Shown piece after piece: positions 46,772 to 57,117 of a DNA stretch of 64,000 nucleotides. Both the position numbers and the translations under genes were made by a program. Position 1 is the stretch's first letter, and every line of letters begins with the position of its first letter. This DNA is from Shewanella saliphila (GTDB lineage Bacteria; Pseudomonadota; Gammaproteobacteria; Enterobacterales; Shewanellaceae). The stretch is from positions 52,019 to 116,018 of the forward strand of contig NZ_BMQV01000009.1 in NCBI RefSeq assembly GCF_014648295.1, written 5' to 3'. The notes under the pieces were generated by a model. It did no database searches. It saw only the letters and a program-made list of their open reading frames with translations, and was not told the DNA's origin.

Positions 46772-47920
46772 ATGCACAAAGCATTGAAAGTCGCTGCAGT
46801 TATCTCTGCCGCATTATGGATTACCGCTTGTGGCAAAGGGGAGGAAGCCGCTCAGGCACAACAGCAGCAACCACCTTCTCCGGTAGGCGTCATTACCGTT
46901 GAGGAGATATCACAAGCAATTACGGTCGAATTACCAGGTCGTAGCCGCGCGTTTTTAGAAGCAGAAGTGCGCCCACAAGTATCAGGTATTATCACCAAGC
47001 GGGCGTTTACCGAAGGCAGTGAAGTGACTCAAGGCCAGTCGCTTTATCAAATCGACTCAGCCACATACAAAGCTGCGTTAATCAGTGCAGAAGCTGACTT
47101 AGCCAGCGCCAATGCAGCATTAGCATCAGCTAAAGCAAAAGCGGACCGTTATGCCAAATTAGTTAAAACCAATGCGGTGAGTAAGCAAGATTTTGACGAA
47201 ACCGAAGCTGCTTATAAAGAAGCACAAGCAGCAGTTACTGTGGCTAAAGCGGCGATTAATACCGCCAATATTAATCTTGAATACACTGAGGTTAAAGCGC
47301 CGATTTCAGGTCGCATTGGTAAGTCATCTGTTACTGCTGGCGCCTTGGTTACCGCAAATCAAAGCAATACGCTTGCAACGATTCAGCAACTTGATCCTAT
47401 TAATGTCGACATCGTCCAGTCAAGTGCGCAACTACTGCGTTTAAAAGCCAATTTACGTTCTGGGCAATTGCTTAAAAGTGATAATGCCAAAGTATCGTTG
47501 ATGCTTGAAGATGGCAGCACTTATGACTATGAAGGCACATTACAGTTTGCCGAAGTCAATGTAGACGAAACCACGGGCTCAGTGACGTTACGTGCAGAGT
47601 TTCCCAATCCCGATGGCACCTTATTACCTGGCATGTATGTGCGTGCCCAGTTAAATGCTGGCCAAGACCCACACGCTATTTTAGTGCCTCAACGTGCTAT
47701 TACCCGTAATACAAAAGGTCAAGCTGTTGCCATGGTGGTTAATAAAGACAGCAAAGCTGAAATGCGCGTAGTCAAAACAGCTGAAGTTATCGATAACCAA
47801 TGGCGTATTGTTGACGGTCTGGCCGCTGGCGATAAATTGATTATCGAAGGACTGCAAAAAATCCGCGCTGGTGCACCTGTGTCACCAACAGAGTTAACGG
47901 CTGACCAACCACAACAGTAG
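46772..47920 (+). CDS. RND efflux periplasmic adaptor (AcrA/MexA-like)
   Basis: A 382-residue membrane-fusion lipoprotein (lipobox LWITACG, Cys 20) linking an RND pump to an outer-membrane channel. Typical features: biotinyl-lipoyl halves (VRPQVSGIITKRAFTEGSEVTQGQ; EVKAPISGRIGKS), an alpha-hairpin rich in Ala/Lys/Glu (about 95-165), and the barrel segment LLPGMYVRAQL. It is followed by the pump gene nine bases later. No outer-membrane factor is encoded with it, so a TolC-type partner elsewhere is assumed. Confidence 0.93.
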   Translation: MHKALKVAAVISAALWITACGKGEEAAQAQQQQPPSPVGVITVEEISQAITVELPGRSRAFLEAEVRPQVSGIITKRAFTEGSEVTQGQSLYQIDSATYKAALISAEADLASANAALASAKAKADRYAKLVKTNAVSKQDFDETEAAYKEAQAAVTVAKAAINTANINLEYTEVKAPISGRIGKSSVTAGALVTANQSNTLATIQQLDPINVDIVQSSAQLLRLKANLRSGQLLKSDNAKVSLMLEDGSTYDYEGTLQFAEVNVDETTGSVTLRAEFPNPDGTLLPGMYVRAQLNAGQDPHAILVPQRAITRNTKGQAVAMVVNKDSKAEMRVVKTAEVIDNQWRIVDGLAAGDKLIIEGLQKIRAGAPVSPTELTADQPQQ

Positions 47921-47929
47921 GGATAAATT

Positions 47930-50900
47930 ATGGCTCGCTTTTTTATTGATCGCCCAATTTTTGCCTGGGTGATCGCAATATTAATTATGCTTGCAGGTGT
48001 GTTGGCCATTAAAGGTCTGCCGATTGCTCAGTACCCTAGTATTGCGCCGCCTACAGTGGTGATCAGTGCTTATTATCCTGGTGCGTCTGCCAAAACCATG
48101 GAAGACACGGTGACTCAGGTGATTGAACAGCGTATGACTGGGCTTGACCATTTGCGTTATATCTCATCTACCAGTGACAGTTTTGGTAATGCATCGATTA
48201 CCTTAACCTTCAATGCTGAAGCCGATCCTGATATTGCCCAAGTACAGGTACAAAACAAATTACAAGCCGCGACCCCATTGTTACCGACGGAAGTGCAGCA
48301 ACAAGGTGTAACTGTTAACAAGTCTACGACAGGCTTTTTGATGGTGCTTGGCTTTGTGTCTGAAGATGGCTCAATGGGTAAAAGTGATATTTCAGACTAT
48401 GTTGCTGCTAATATTCAAGATCCAATGAGCCGGGTACCAGGAGTGGGGGAAATCACACTGTTTGGCGCCCAGTATGCGATGCGTATTTGGCTCGACCCAC
48501 TGAAATTAAACCAATACAACTTAACCAGCATTGATGTGACTGCAGCCATTAGTGAGCAAAACGCGCAAATATCAGCTGGTCAACTCGGTGGTGCGCCCTC
48601 AGTCGTTGGGCAAGAGCTCAACGCAACCATTACCGCACAAAGTCGATTACAAACACCAGAACAATTTAGACGCATTATTATTAAATCTGATTCATCAGGT
48701 GCCAATGTGTACCTTGAAGATGTGGCAAAAGTCGAATTGGGCGCAGAAAGCTACACGGTTGATTCGTATTACAACGGCAAGCCTGCTTCAGGTTTGGCAT
48801 TTAGTTTAGCAACAGGTGCTAATGCGCTCGATACTGCTGAAGCGATTAAAGCCAAAATAAACGAGATGAAAGACTTTTTCCCGCAGGGACTAAAAGTAGT
48901 TTATCCCTATGACACCACGCCGTTTGTTGAGCAATCCATTGAAGGTGTAGTGCACACATTAATAGAAGCCGTTGTATTGGTATTCTTGATTATGTATTTG
49001 TTCCTGCAAAATTTTAGGGCCACACTTATCCCAACGATTGCGGTACCTGTGGTATTGCTTGGTACGTTTGCAGTATTGTCGGCATCGGGCTTTACCATTA
49101 ACACCTTAACCATGTTTGCCATGGTACTGGCCATTGGTTTGTTGGTGGACGATGCGATTGTTGTGGTGGAAAACGTTGAACGAGTGATGTCTGAAGATGG
49201 CTTAAGTCCACTTGAAGCCACCCGCAAGTCAATGGACCAAATCACCAGCGCCCTAGTAGGTATTGGTTTAACGCTATCTGCTGTGTTTGTGCCTATGGCC
49301 TTTATGTCCGGCTCAACGGGGGTTATTTATCGCCAGTTCTCGATTACGATTGTGTCGGCTATGGCGTTATCTGTGTTTGTGGCAATTGTATTAACACCGG
49401 CACTATGCGCCACCATGTTAAAGCCAATCAAAAAAGGCCATACCCATGTTGAAACCGGTTTCTTTGGCTGGTTTAACCGTAAATTTGATGCAATGACATC
49501 GCGTTACGAATCCAGTGTTGGCAGTATTTTAAAGCGCTCGTTCAGAGTAATGCTGATTTACATTGGTTTGGTTATTGCGGTGGGGTGGATCTTCTTACGT
49601 ATGCCAACGGCATTCTTGCCCGATGAAGACCAAGGTATTTTGTTTACTCAAACCATCTTGCCAACAAACTCAACCCAGGAAAGTACTGTTAAAGTACTTA
49701 AAGAGATTAATGACTATTACCTCACAGAGGAAAAAGACATCGTTAATTCTGTGTTTACCGTTGCGGGCTTTAGTTTTGCCGGTTCTGGTCAAAATATGGG
49801 GCTTGCGTTTGTGAACTTAAAAGATTGGTCAACTCGTGAAGCACCTGGTGAAGATGTTCAGTCATTGGCTGGTCGTGCAATGGGGCGCTTTATGCAATTG
49901 AAAGAAGCCTTTGTGTTCGCTTTTGTACCACCCTCAGTGATTGAGTTAGGTAACGCTACCGGCTTTGATTTGTATCTCAAAGACTTGAATGGCCAGGGCC
50001 ATAACAGCTTGATTGAGGCACGTAACCAATTGTTGGGTATGGCTGCACAAAACCCTAACTTAGTAGGTGTAAGACCAAACGGTCAAGAAGATGCACCTAT
50101 GTATCAAGTTAATGTTGATCACGGCAAGCTACGCGCGCTAGATATTGATATCAATAGCGTTAACAGCGTAATGGCAACCGCTTTAGGTGGTAGTTACGTT
50201 AACGACTTTATTGACCGTGGCCGTGTGAAAAAAGTGTATGTACAAGGTGAAGCTAAATACCGTATGCAACCAAGCGATTTAGATTCCTGGTATGTGCGCA
50301 ATAGCCATGGTGAAATGGTGCCATTCTCAGCATTTTCAACCGGCTCTTGGGATTTTGGCTCGCCTCAGCTACAACGTTTTAATGGTGTGCCAGCGGTTAA
50401 TATTCAAGGCGCGACTGTACCGGGTTACAGTACGGGTGCGGCCATGGATGCAATTGAGGAAATGGCTAAACAGTTGCCTCCGGGTTACGGCATTGAATGG
50501 AATGGCTTGTCATACGAAGAACGTTTGTCGGGCAACCAGGCGCCAGCCTTATATGCACTGTCTATCATGATTGTATTCTTGGTACTGGCGGCATTGTACG
50601 AGAGTTGGTCGGTGCCACTGTCGGTGATTCTTGTGGTGCCACTGGGTATTATCGGTGCATTACTTGCCATGAACGGTCGTGACTTGCCTAACGACGTATT
50701 CTTCCAAGTGGGCTTGTTAACCACGGTTGGGTTGGCAACTAAAAATGCCATCTTGATTGTTGAGTTTGCCAAAGAATACTACGAAAAAGGCTCAGGTTTA
50801 ATTGAGGCAACATTGCACGCTGTAAGAGTGCGTTTGCGTCCAATCTTAATGACGTCACTGGCCTTTGGTTTAGGTGTTGTGCCATTAGCGATTAGCTCGG

Positions 50901-51085
50901 GTGTAGGTTCAGGCAGTCAAAACGCCATTGGTACAGCGGTACTGGGCGGAATGATGTCATCAACATTCCTAGGTATCTTCTTCGTGCCGTTATTCTTTGT
51001 GGTGGTTGAGCGTATATTCAGTAAACGTGAAAAAGCCACCGAAGTAGATGATGAACAAGTGGATAACGACAGAAAGTCGATTTAA
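47930..51085 (+). CDS. RND multidrug efflux pump (AcrB/MexB-like)
   Basis: A 1051-residue inner-membrane proton/drug antiporter of the hydrophobe/amphiphile efflux 1 family. It begins [16 protein letters not shown], has twelve membrane helices, the proton-relay segment [19 protein letters not shown] with its two Asp, and a second repeat ending [22 protein letters not shown] with the Lys. Length and order with the adaptor are standard. A strong terminator follows. Confidence 0.95.
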   Translation: MARFFIDRPIFAWVIAILIMLAGVLAIKGLPIAQYPSIAPPTVVISAYYPGASAKTMEDTVTQVIEQRMTGLDHLRYISSTSDSFGNASITLTFNAEADPDIAQVQVQNKLQAATPLLPTEVQQQGVTVNKSTTGFLMVLGFVSEDGSMGKSDISDYVAANIQDPMSRVPGVGEITLFGAQYAMRIWLDPLKLNQYNLTSIDVTAAISEQNAQISAGQLGGAPSVVGQELNATITAQSRLQTPEQFRRIIIKSDSSGANVYLEDVAKVELGAESYTVDSYYNGKPASGLAFSLATGANALDTAEAIKAKINEMKDFFPQGLKVVYPYDTTPFVEQSIEGVVHTLIEAVVLVFLIMYLFLQNFRATLIPTIAVPVVLLGTFAVLSASGFTINTLTMFAMVLAIGLLVDDAIVVVENVERVMSEDGLSPLEATRKSMDQITSALVGIGLTLSAVFVPMAFMSGSTGVIYRQFSITIVSAMALSVFVAIVLTPALCATMLKPIKKGHTHVETGFFGWFNRKFDAMTSRYESSVGSILKRSFRVMLIYIGLVIAVGWIFLRMPTAFLPDEDQGILFTQTILPTNSTQESTVKVLKEINDYYLTEEKDIVNSVFTVAGFSFAGSGQNMGLAFVNLKDWSTREAPGEDVQSLAGRAMGRFMQLKEAFVFAFVPPSVIELGNATGFDLYLKDLNGQGHNSLIEARNQLLGMAAQNPNLVGVRPNGQEDAPMYQVNVDHGKLRALDIDINSVNSVMATALGGSYVNDFIDRGRVKKVYVQGEAKYRMQPSDLDSWYVRNSHGEMVPFSAFSTGSWDFGSPQLQRFNGVPAVNIQGATVPGYSTGAAMDAIEEMAKQLPPGYGIEWNGLSYEERLSGNQAPALYALSIMIVFLVLAALYESWSVPLSVILVVPLGIIGALLAMNGRDLPNDVFFQVGLLTTVGLATKNAILIVEFAKEYYEKGSGLIEATLHAVRVRLRPILMTSLAFGLGVVPLAISSGVGSGSQNAIGTAVLGGMMSSTFLGIFFVPLFFVVVERIFSKREKATEVDDEQVDNDRKSI

Positions 51086-51106
51086 TCAGTAAGTGATCAT
51101 TGTTTA

Positions 51107-51133
51107 AAGCCCAGCCTAGCTGGGCTTTTTTAT
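51107..51133 (+). terminator. Terminator after RND pump gene
   Basis: Perfect nine-base-pair stem AAGCCCAGC/GCTGGGCTT with a three-base loop and a T run. Confidence 0.93.
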
Positions 51134-51501
51134 ACCTGTAACAATATAATCTGCTTATCGGATTAAAAGCGATTTAACTGTGCATAAATGATCTTTAAAG
51201 GCAGTTAATTGACTCTTTTTAAAAGAGTAAACTTAAATTGTGTCTAAAAAATACCCTGGTAATTTTACGTTTAGGTTATTGAAAAAATTAATGATTAAAA
51301 AATTAACTGTGTAAATATCACCCAGATACTCGATTATATTTGTGTTATGATTAAGATCGTAATCAAAACAGATTTTTAACATCTATTTATGCCAACTAAA
51401 CACCTTTGTGGTTATTTTTTAACGAAGAGATTGCTGATAAAGATGAACTTTTGATTAAATAATGATTATGATAGTGAATAACAATAATAAAGGATGTCAC
51501 C
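51134..51501. other. Intergenic region upstream of LemA-like gene
   Basis: AT-rich, no open frame. It should contain the promoter of the lemA-like operon; an AAAGGATG ribosome site lies before the ATG at 51502. I find no palindrome worth naming. Confidence 0.45.
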
Positions 51502-52041
51502 ATGCAGGCGCTGTTACTTAGCCTCACTTTAGCCACTATTCTGGCTTATCTTTGGTATGCCAGTTTACTTAAAAAACGCACTTCAGCCATTGAAGCGCTA
51601 AAAGTGATCGACTCAAAAATTGATAGAAGATTAACCCTATTTACCGAACTATGTCAGGAAAAGCCCTCTTACCCACGCCCGTTAACCGATGACCAACAAG
51701 CTCAGTTAGAGCAACTAAAGCAGTTACAGCCAGAGCATGATTGGAACCAACCGATTGAAGAATCAAATGTTGCTGGTGGCTCATTGTCAGTGTCGATTGC
51801 CGCATGGCAACAAATTGATCAAGGCTTAGAATCACTTTTAGCGACAGTGAATAAAGACAAACTGTGCACCGAACAACTCGCTGAGTATTTGCAACTTGAA
51901 CTTGATTTTGTTCACGCCGAAGATTTTTATCGTAAAGCCGTGGACGAGTTAAACAGTGGAGTAAAGATTTTTCCTGGGTCGGCAGTGGCAAAATTTGCCC
52001 ACATAGCCCCAATGCCCATTTTTGACCAAGTGCAGGAATAA
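51502..52041 (+). CDS. LemA-like membrane protein
   Basis: A 179-residue protein with an N-terminal membrane helix (LLLSLTLATILAYLWYASLL) and a helical body. The C-terminal segment LNSGVKIFPGSAVAKFAHIAPMPIF matches the closing motif of LemA proteins, which form a long four-helix bundle. Function of LemA is not settled. It lies next to a lytic transglycosylase gene, with only four bases between the genes, so both may act in the envelope. Confidence 0.75.
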   Translation: MQALLLSLTLATILAYLWYASLLKKRTSAIEALKVIDSKIDRRLTLFTELCQEKPSYPRPLTDDQQAQLEQLKQLQPEHDWNQPIEESNVAGGSLSVSIAAWQQIDQGLESLLATVNKDKLCTEQLAEYLQLELDFVHAEDFYRKAVDELNSGVKIFPGSAVAKFAHIAPMPIFDQVQE

Positions 52042-52045
52042 GCCG

Positions 52046-52996
52046 ATGATATGGCGTAATGGTTTGGCGCTATTACTGATCAGCACCGTGTTGGCAGGGG
52101 TAACCGCACAGGCCAAACAAGTGGTTTACCCAGAGGTTGAAGACGTCGTTAAACCACAAATTAAAGCCAAATACATTGAAGAACAGCCAGAGCTAAAACC
52201 ACAACGGTCACTGCTACAGACTACGGTGAGCAAGCCAACGCTTGAGCCTGTTAATGTTATTAATCTAAACCCTGTGAAGTCGCTAAATGATCAACTGGTG
52301 TTAGATAATAGCTACGTTAGCGATAAATCTAAGCCTCGTACATTAACCAATGATTACCCGCTTAAAAAATCCGCTGTAACGCCTAATAAACCCAGAGTTA
52401 AAGCGCAATATTCTGAAAACGGTATAGTGAGTGATCTCGGCGTTGAAAAACGCAAAGTGTACCAATACAAGCAAGCTAATGGGATTATGGTATTTAGCGA
52501 TCATCAACCGCAGGGTGAAGATTACCAGGTACTCTTATATGAATGCTTTGCCTGTCGCCCAGACTCCACTGTCGACTGGTATAAAATCCCGTTATTTACC
52601 TCGCATTTTGCCACCGATGTGGCGCTAGCCGCACACAAATATCAGTTAGATCCGGCATTAATTAGAGCGGTGATTCATGCCGAATCGGCGTTTAAGCCCC
52701 GTGCGGTTTCAAAAGCAGGCGCCAAAGGGTTAATGCAATTAATGCCCGGTACTGCCAGCGATATGGGGGTTGATAACCCATTAAATGCCCAACAAAATAT
52801 TCGCGGTGGTAGCCGCTATTTAGCGCAACTGTTAGCCCAATTTAATGGTGATTTAGACTTAGCTTGCGCTGCGTACAATGCCGGCCCAAGTACCGTCACC
52901 CAATACAGTGGCATTCCGCCATACCCTGAAACTCAGGCCTATGTGAAGCGCGTAAAAATATTATTCAAACGCTATCAAAAAGCATTAGCCAGTTAA
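52046..52996 (+). CDS. Lytic transglycosylase (SLT domain)
   Basis: A 316-residue protein with a signal peptide, a proline/lysine-rich disordered linker (about 20-150) and a C-terminal SLT domain that cleaves peptidoglycan glycan strands. The catalytic Glu is in AVIHAESAFKPRAVS, followed by GLMQLMPGTA and AYNAGP. Start at ATG 52046, eight bases after AGGA; the longer frame overlaps the lemA-like gene. The linker region contains a DUF4124-like segment (VYQYKQANGIMVFSD). Confidence 0.9.
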   Translation: MIWRNGLALLLISTVLAGVTAQAKQVVYPEVEDVVKPQIKAKYIEEQPELKPQRSLLQTTVSKPTLEPVNVINLNPVKSLNDQLVLDNSYVSDKSKPRTLTNDYPLKKSAVTPNKPRVKAQYSENGIVSDLGVEKRKVYQYKQANGIMVFSDHQPQGEDYQVLLYECFACRPDSTVDWYKIPLFTSHFATDVALAAHKYQLDPALIRAVIHAESAFKPRAVSKAGAKGLMQLMPGTASDMGVDNPLNAQQNIRGGSRYLAQLLAQFNGDLDLACAAYNAGPSTVTQYSGIPPYPETQAYVKRVKILFKRYQKALAS

Positions 52997-53006
52997 TCGA
53001 GGTTAT

Positions 53007-54440
53007 ATGAAATATCTAATCCATAAAGCACAGCCAAAGCGCGTTAAACTCAGTCCTAAAAGTGGTTATTGTTTAGCGGGCATGGCAGGGTTATTAATCC
53101 TAGGCGCTGCGACGGTTCCTGCTATGGCTGCAACCCCAGCAGCAGTTGCACCATCACAAGAAGACATGCGCTTATACGACATTGCTAATGCGCCACAAGC
53201 GCAGCGTATCGAACAAGATATTCGCACTCTAGTTGATTTTGGCACTCGCCATACTTTATCTGACACTCAATCAGACACCCAAGGCATTGGCGCAGCAAGA
53301 CGCTGGATAGAAGCCGAGTTTAAGCGTATTTCAAAAGAGTGTGGTGGTTGCCTCGAAGTGGTAACAGTAGCCAATACTGTAGAAGGTAAGCGCATTGCTA
53401 AGCCTACCGAAGTGGTTAACGTTATTGCCATTCAGCGCGGTAACACAGACCCTAAACGTGTGGTGATGATGAGCGGTGATATTGATTCGCGGGTCACCGA
53501 CGTGCTTGATGCTACCTCTATTTCACCAGGTGCTAACGATAATGCCTCCGGTGTAGCCGGTGCAATTGAAGCCGCGCGGGTGTTATCTAAATATCAGTTT
53601 AACGGCACCATAGTGTACGCAGCCCTGTCGGGTGAAGAGCAAGGCCTGTACGGCGGCAATATTTTAGCCGACTATGCCAAAGCACAAGGTTGGCAAGTAC
53701 AAGCGGTGCTTAATAACGACATGATAGGCAATATTGCTGGTATTAATGGCGTAATAAATAACAGCAGTGTGCGAGTTTTTTCTGAAGGCGTACGCTTTGC
53801 CGAAACTGCCGAAGAAGCCAAAGCGCGTTATTTTAGTGGCGGCGAAAACGATTCTGCCTCGCGTAATTTAGCCCGTAAAATCAAATCATTGGCCGACCAG
53901 TACATGACAAACCTCGACGTCATGTTAGTGTATCGTCTTGACCGATTTGGCCGTGGTGGACATCATTTACCGTTTAATCAAGCTGGTTTACCAGCGGTGC
54001 GCATTATGGAAACCAATGAGCATTACGACCGCCAGCATCAGGATATTCGGGTTGAAAACGGCATTGCCTATGGTGATGTCATTGAAGGCGTCGATTTTGA
54101 GTTTAACGCCAAACTCACCGCATTAAACGCAATTAGCTTAGCCGCCCAGGCATGGGCACCAGCACCGCCATCTAAGGTGAGCATTGAAGGCCAGGTGTCA
54201 CCCAGTACTACGCTAAGTTGGCAAAAAAGCGGTGATGAAACTGTGGTGGGTTATCGGGTGTATTGGCGCTCAACTACCGCACCAGAGTGGACCCACAGCC
54301 GCTATGTGGGCAAGGTTGATACCTTTACTCTGGATAATCTAGTGATTGATAATTATTTATTTGGCGTGGCAAGTGTTGCTGCCAATGGCAATGTCAGCCC
54401 AGTGGTATTCCCTGGGGCTACAGGCGCGTTTTTTAAATAA
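53007..54440 (+). CDS. M28-family metallopeptidase with C-terminal FN3-like domain
   Basis: A 477-residue secreted aminopeptidase. After a signal peptide (MAGLLILGAATVPAMA) comes the M28 domain with metal ligands in GDIDSR, ANDNASG, SGEEQGL, NNDMIG and the late ETNEHYDRQHQD region. Residues about 385-470 form a fibronectin type III-like domain (TLSWQKSGDETVVGYRVYW). Export to the periplasm or medium is expected. It is 10 bases after the transglycosylase gene and ends in a terminator. Confidence 0.88.
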   Translation: MKYLIHKAQPKRVKLSPKSGYCLAGMAGLLILGAATVPAMAATPAAVAPSQEDMRLYDIANAPQAQRIEQDIRTLVDFGTRHTLSDTQSDTQGIGAARRWIEAEFKRISKECGGCLEVVTVANTVEGKRIAKPTEVVNVIAIQRGNTDPKRVVMMSGDIDSRVTDVLDATSISPGANDNASGVAGAIEAARVLSKYQFNGTIVYAALSGEEQGLYGGNILADYAKAQGWQVQAVLNNDMIGNIAGINGVINNSSVRVFSEGVRFAETAEEAKARYFSGGENDSASRNLARKIKSLADQYMTNLDVMLVYRLDRFGRGGHHLPFNQAGLPAVRIMETNEHYDRQHQDIRVENGIAYGDVIEGVDFEFNAKLTALNAISLAAQAWAPAPPSKVSIEGQVSPSTTLSWQKSGDETVVGYRVYWRSTTAPEWTHSRYVGKVDTFTLDNLVIDNYLFGVASVAANGNVSPVVFPGATGAFFK

Positions 54441-54444
54441 TGCT

Positions 54445-54486
54445 ATAAAAAAGCCCTGAGCATCAACATGCACCGGGCTTTTTATT
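54445..54486. terminator. Terminator between M28 gene and rlmJ
   Basis: Stem AAAAAGCCC/GGGCTTTTT around an 18-base loop; suitable for both strands between convergent genes. Confidence 0.85.
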
Positions 54487-54498
54487 ATCTAATTGAGG

Positions 54499-55344
54499 CT
54501 ACTCGCCGACTTCCCATTTTACTGTTGTGTAACCGTCGGCATGGCCTAATAAAGGCGCTAAGTAATCTAATGCTTCTTTGGCCATAACATCCATTTGCCA
54601 CGGCGGATTAATCACCCATAAACCAGCGGCTGTCATGCCAAACTCATCGCTATCGGCATTAATGGCTTGCTCAATACGCAGCTGTTTTTTAATGCCGCTA
54701 TTTTTAAGCAGTGTCAGCATGGCTTCTGTTTGCTCACGCTTTACTACCGGATACCACAACATAAAAATACCCGTTGCAAAGCGTTTATGGGCTTTAATCA
54801 GGGTCTCAGCCACATCAATATAGTCGGTTTTAATTTCATAACTTGGGTCAATTAAAATCACTCCACGGCGCTCTAATGGCGGTACGGCAGCAATTAACCC
54901 TTGTAAACCATCGCTGTTGAGTACTTTTACTTGCTTGTCTTGAATAAAGTAACTTTCAAGCAACTCATGGTCAGTTGAATGCAACTCGTGTAATACCATG
55001 CGATCTTGTGGGCGCAGCTCTACATCAACAAACGCTGGTGAGCCAGGATACACTCTAAGCTCACCGTCATATTCGGCATTAAAGTGGTGTACGGCTTCAA
55101 CATAATCGGCTAAGGCGACAGGGAGGTTTTCATGTTGCCACAGTTTGGCCACGCCATCTAAATACTCACCGGTTTTTTGCGAGTACTCATCGGTTAATGA
55201 ATACGCGCCAGCGCCTGCATGAGTGTCGATATACACATATGGCTTTGCTTTTTTCTGCATGGCTTTTAATGCTTGTATAAGCATTGAATGTTTAAGCACA
55301 TCGGCATAATTGCCAGCATGGTAACCGTGGCGATAACTAAGCAT
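54499..55344 (-). CDS. rlmJ: 23S rRNA (adenine-2030-N6)-methyltransferase (RlmJ)
   Basis: RlmJ methylates A2030 in 23S rRNA using S-adenosylmethionine. Start MLSYRHGYHAGNYADVLKH, the SAM site YIDTHAGAGAYSL and the catalytic (D/N)PP-type motif LIDPSYE are all present. ATG 55344 has GGAA seven bases upstream; an ATG four codons upstream has none. It is divergent from rsmJ. Confidence 0.95.
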   Translation of the reverse strand: MLSYRHGYHAGNYADVLKHSMLIQALKAMQKKAKPYVYIDTHAGAGAYSLTDEYSQKTGEYLDGVAKLWQHENLPVALADYVEAVHHFNAEYDGELRVYPGSPAFVDVELRPQDRMVLHELHSTDHELLESYFIQDKQVKVLNSDGLQGLIAAVPPLERRGVILIDPSYEIKTDYIDVAETLIKAHKRFATGIFMLWYPVVKREQTEAMLTLLKNSGIKKQLRIEQAINADSDEFGMTAAGLWVINPPWQMDVMAKEALDYLAPLLGHADGYTTVKWEVGE

Positions 55345-55473
55345 GGGTATTTCCATTAACTAAATGAACAGTAAAAACTGTGTAATACCATCATTATAAG
55401 TTTTCTCAGGCGTGAGGTATAGGTATTCACTGCTGATGGCTTTTGGCATAATGAGGTAGTTTCTTATATTGGC

Positions 55474-56250
55474 ATGGTATTTATCTTGTTGCAGACACCG
55501 ATCTTCTTTAATCAGCAGTACCCAACATTGGTTGATATCGCCAGCCGCTGGCAATTAGTGTGGGACAAAGACGCCGCATTTGAATTGCGCTTTGAGCAAA
55601 ACTGTTTGAGTTTGTATAAACGAGATGAACCCAAATTAGATGGCATTAACGTTGATTTTGTATCAGGCGCTGTCGCACATCGACGCAAATTTGGTGGCGG
55701 GCGCGGTCAGTCTATCGCCAAAGCGGTCGGGTTAAAACAAGGCGTAACGCCAACGGTTGTCGATGGCACAGCAGGCCTAGGCCGCGATGCGTTTGTATTG
55801 GCAAGCCTAGGTTGCAAAGTGATTATGGTTGAGCGCCACCCTGTGGTTGCTGCATTATTAGAAGACGGCCTACGCCGCGCTTATGAAGATGCCGAAATCG
55901 GCGAGTGGATGCAGGATTTGATGAGCCTATTTCACGGCTCGAGCCTGGATGCATTAGCTGATGCTGCACAGTCCTCAGGTACAGAAATAGACGTCGTCTA
56001 TTTAGACCCCATGTACCCACATCGTGAAAAGTCAGCTTTAGTTAAAAAAGAAATGCGCGTATTTCAAACCTTAGTCGGTGCCGACCTAGACGCCGACGGC
56101 TTATTAGCCCCGGCAATGGCACTCGCCACCAAACGCGTCGTGGTAAAACGTCCCGATTATGCTGAAGATCTCGATGGTGTAAAACCCAGCATGGTTATCG
56201 CAACGAAAAAAAATCGCTTTGATGTGTATGTGAAAGCCGCAATGAAATAG
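55474..56250 (+). CDS. rsmJ: 16S rRNA (guanine-1516-N2)-methyltransferase (RsmJ)
   Basis: RsmJ methylates G1516 of 16S rRNA. It has the SAM-binding [34 protein letters not shown] and the catalytic YLDPMYPHR motif. The 3' end ([14 protein letters not shown]) is intact, so the transposon just downstream does not harm it. The conserved 3' end is the presumed recognition site of the Tn7-like element. The first 10 residues are not conserved-looking and the start may be a few codons later. Confidence 0.93.
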   Translation: MVFILLQTPIFFNQQYPTLVDIASRWQLVWDKDAAFELRFEQNCLSLYKRDEPKLDGINVDFVSGAVAHRRKFGGGRGQSIAKAVGLKQGVTPTVVDGTAGLGRDAFVLASLGCKVIMVERHPVVAALLEDGLRRAYEDAEIGEWMQDLMSLFHGSSLDALADAAQSSGTEIDVVYLDPMYPHREKSALVKKEMRVFQTLVGADLDADGLLAPAMALATKRVVVKRPDYAEDLDGVKPSMVIATKKNRFDVYVKAAMK

Positions 56251-56296
56251 TGGTGAATATAGCGTCTGCTTTGGGATAAGTATCGCTGTCGCTGAA

Positions 56297-56436
56297 CCCA
56301 TACATTGACATAATGTACCCATAGTTTGACAAATTTAACCCATTCAATGACATAAAAATGGTTTTTGTAATTATGTTCCAAAAGCCATTTTCTTTAATAT
56401 CAGCATCTTGAGCGATTAATAACCCATACATTGACA
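56297..56436 (+). repeat. TnsB binding-site array at transposon end
   Basis: Four 14-base repeats: CCCATACATTGACA (56297-56310), CCCATAGTTTGACA (56318-56331), CCCATTCAATGACA (56339-56352) and CCCATACATTGACA (56423-56436). The first three are at exact 21-base spacing and the fourth is 84 bases (4 x 21) after the third, so all lie on one face of the helix. The first and last are identical. Confidence 0.88.
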
Positions 56437-56450
56437 AATTTTTGCATGTT

Positions 56451-56467
56451 AGTACACTAAGTGTACT
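56451..56467. promoter_or_regulatory. 17-bp palindromic operator upstream of tnsA
   Basis: AGTACACTAAGTGTACT is a perfect dyad around one central base. It lies 27 bases before the tnsA ATG and next to the last TnsB site, in the position of a repressor site for tnsABC. The XRE gene at 62124 or an unseen regulator may bind it. Confidence 0.7.
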
Positions 56468-56493
56468 TAAATTGTTCAATTTTTATCGAAAAT

Positions 56494-57117
56494 ATGAGAA
56501 ATTTACGTAAACCTTCACCTAATAAAAATATATTTAAATTTGCTAGTGCAAAAGTTGGCGAAACAATAATGTGTGAGAGTTCATTGGAGTTTGATGCGTA
56601 CTTTCATCTTGAGTACAATGAATCGATCAAAATATTTATTAGTCAACCTGAAAAGTTTTATTACGATTTTGACGGCGTAAGAGCATTTTATACGCCTGAT
56701 GCGCTAATTTACTACAATGATGGGACTATGAAATATCATGAATATAAGCCCTACAGTAAAATTTTTGACCCTATTTTTAGATCTCAATTCGCAGCCAAGA
56801 AAGTGGTCGCTCAGTCCTTGGGAGCAGATCTTATCTTGGTTACAGAACGTCAAATCCGCGTAAATCCTATTCTAAATAATCTTAAAATATTGCACCGGTA
56901 TTCAGGTATCTATGACTTAAATACTATTCAAATTGAATTGCTTAAGCTTATAAAAAGAACAGGAAAAATTAACGTAAGTGATGTTGCAATTAAGCTGTCA
57001 TTACCGTTAGCTGAGGCTAGATCATATCTTTATTCTCTGATACATAAAGGATTAATCAAGACCAACTTAAACCATGATGATCTTACTTGTAATCCTTCTG
57101 TATGGTGCATTGAGTGA
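56494..57117 (+). CDS. tnsA: TnsA-type transposon endonuclease
   Basis: TnsA cuts the 5' strands at the transposon ends so that the element moves by cut-and-paste. This 207-residue protein shows the restriction-enzyme-like fold residues: an early Glu (CESSLEFD, E32), D69 in YTPDALI and EYK (E83, K85). A C-terminal winged-helix region (INVSDVAIKLSLPLAEARSYLYSLIHKGLI) would contact TnsC. I used the ATG at 56494; the open frame begins at a GTG inside the operator. It overlaps tnsB by one base. Confidence 0.9.
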   Translation: MRNLRKPSPNKNIFKFASAKVGETIMCESSLEFDAYFHLEYNESIKIFISQPEKFYYDFDGVRAFYTPDALIYYNDGTMKYHEYKPYSKIFDPIFRSQFAAKKVVAQSLGADLILVTERQIRVNPILNNLKILHRYSGIYDLNTIQIELLKLIKRTGKINVSDVAIKLSLPLAEARSYLYSLIHKGLIKTNLNHDDLTCNPSVWCIE

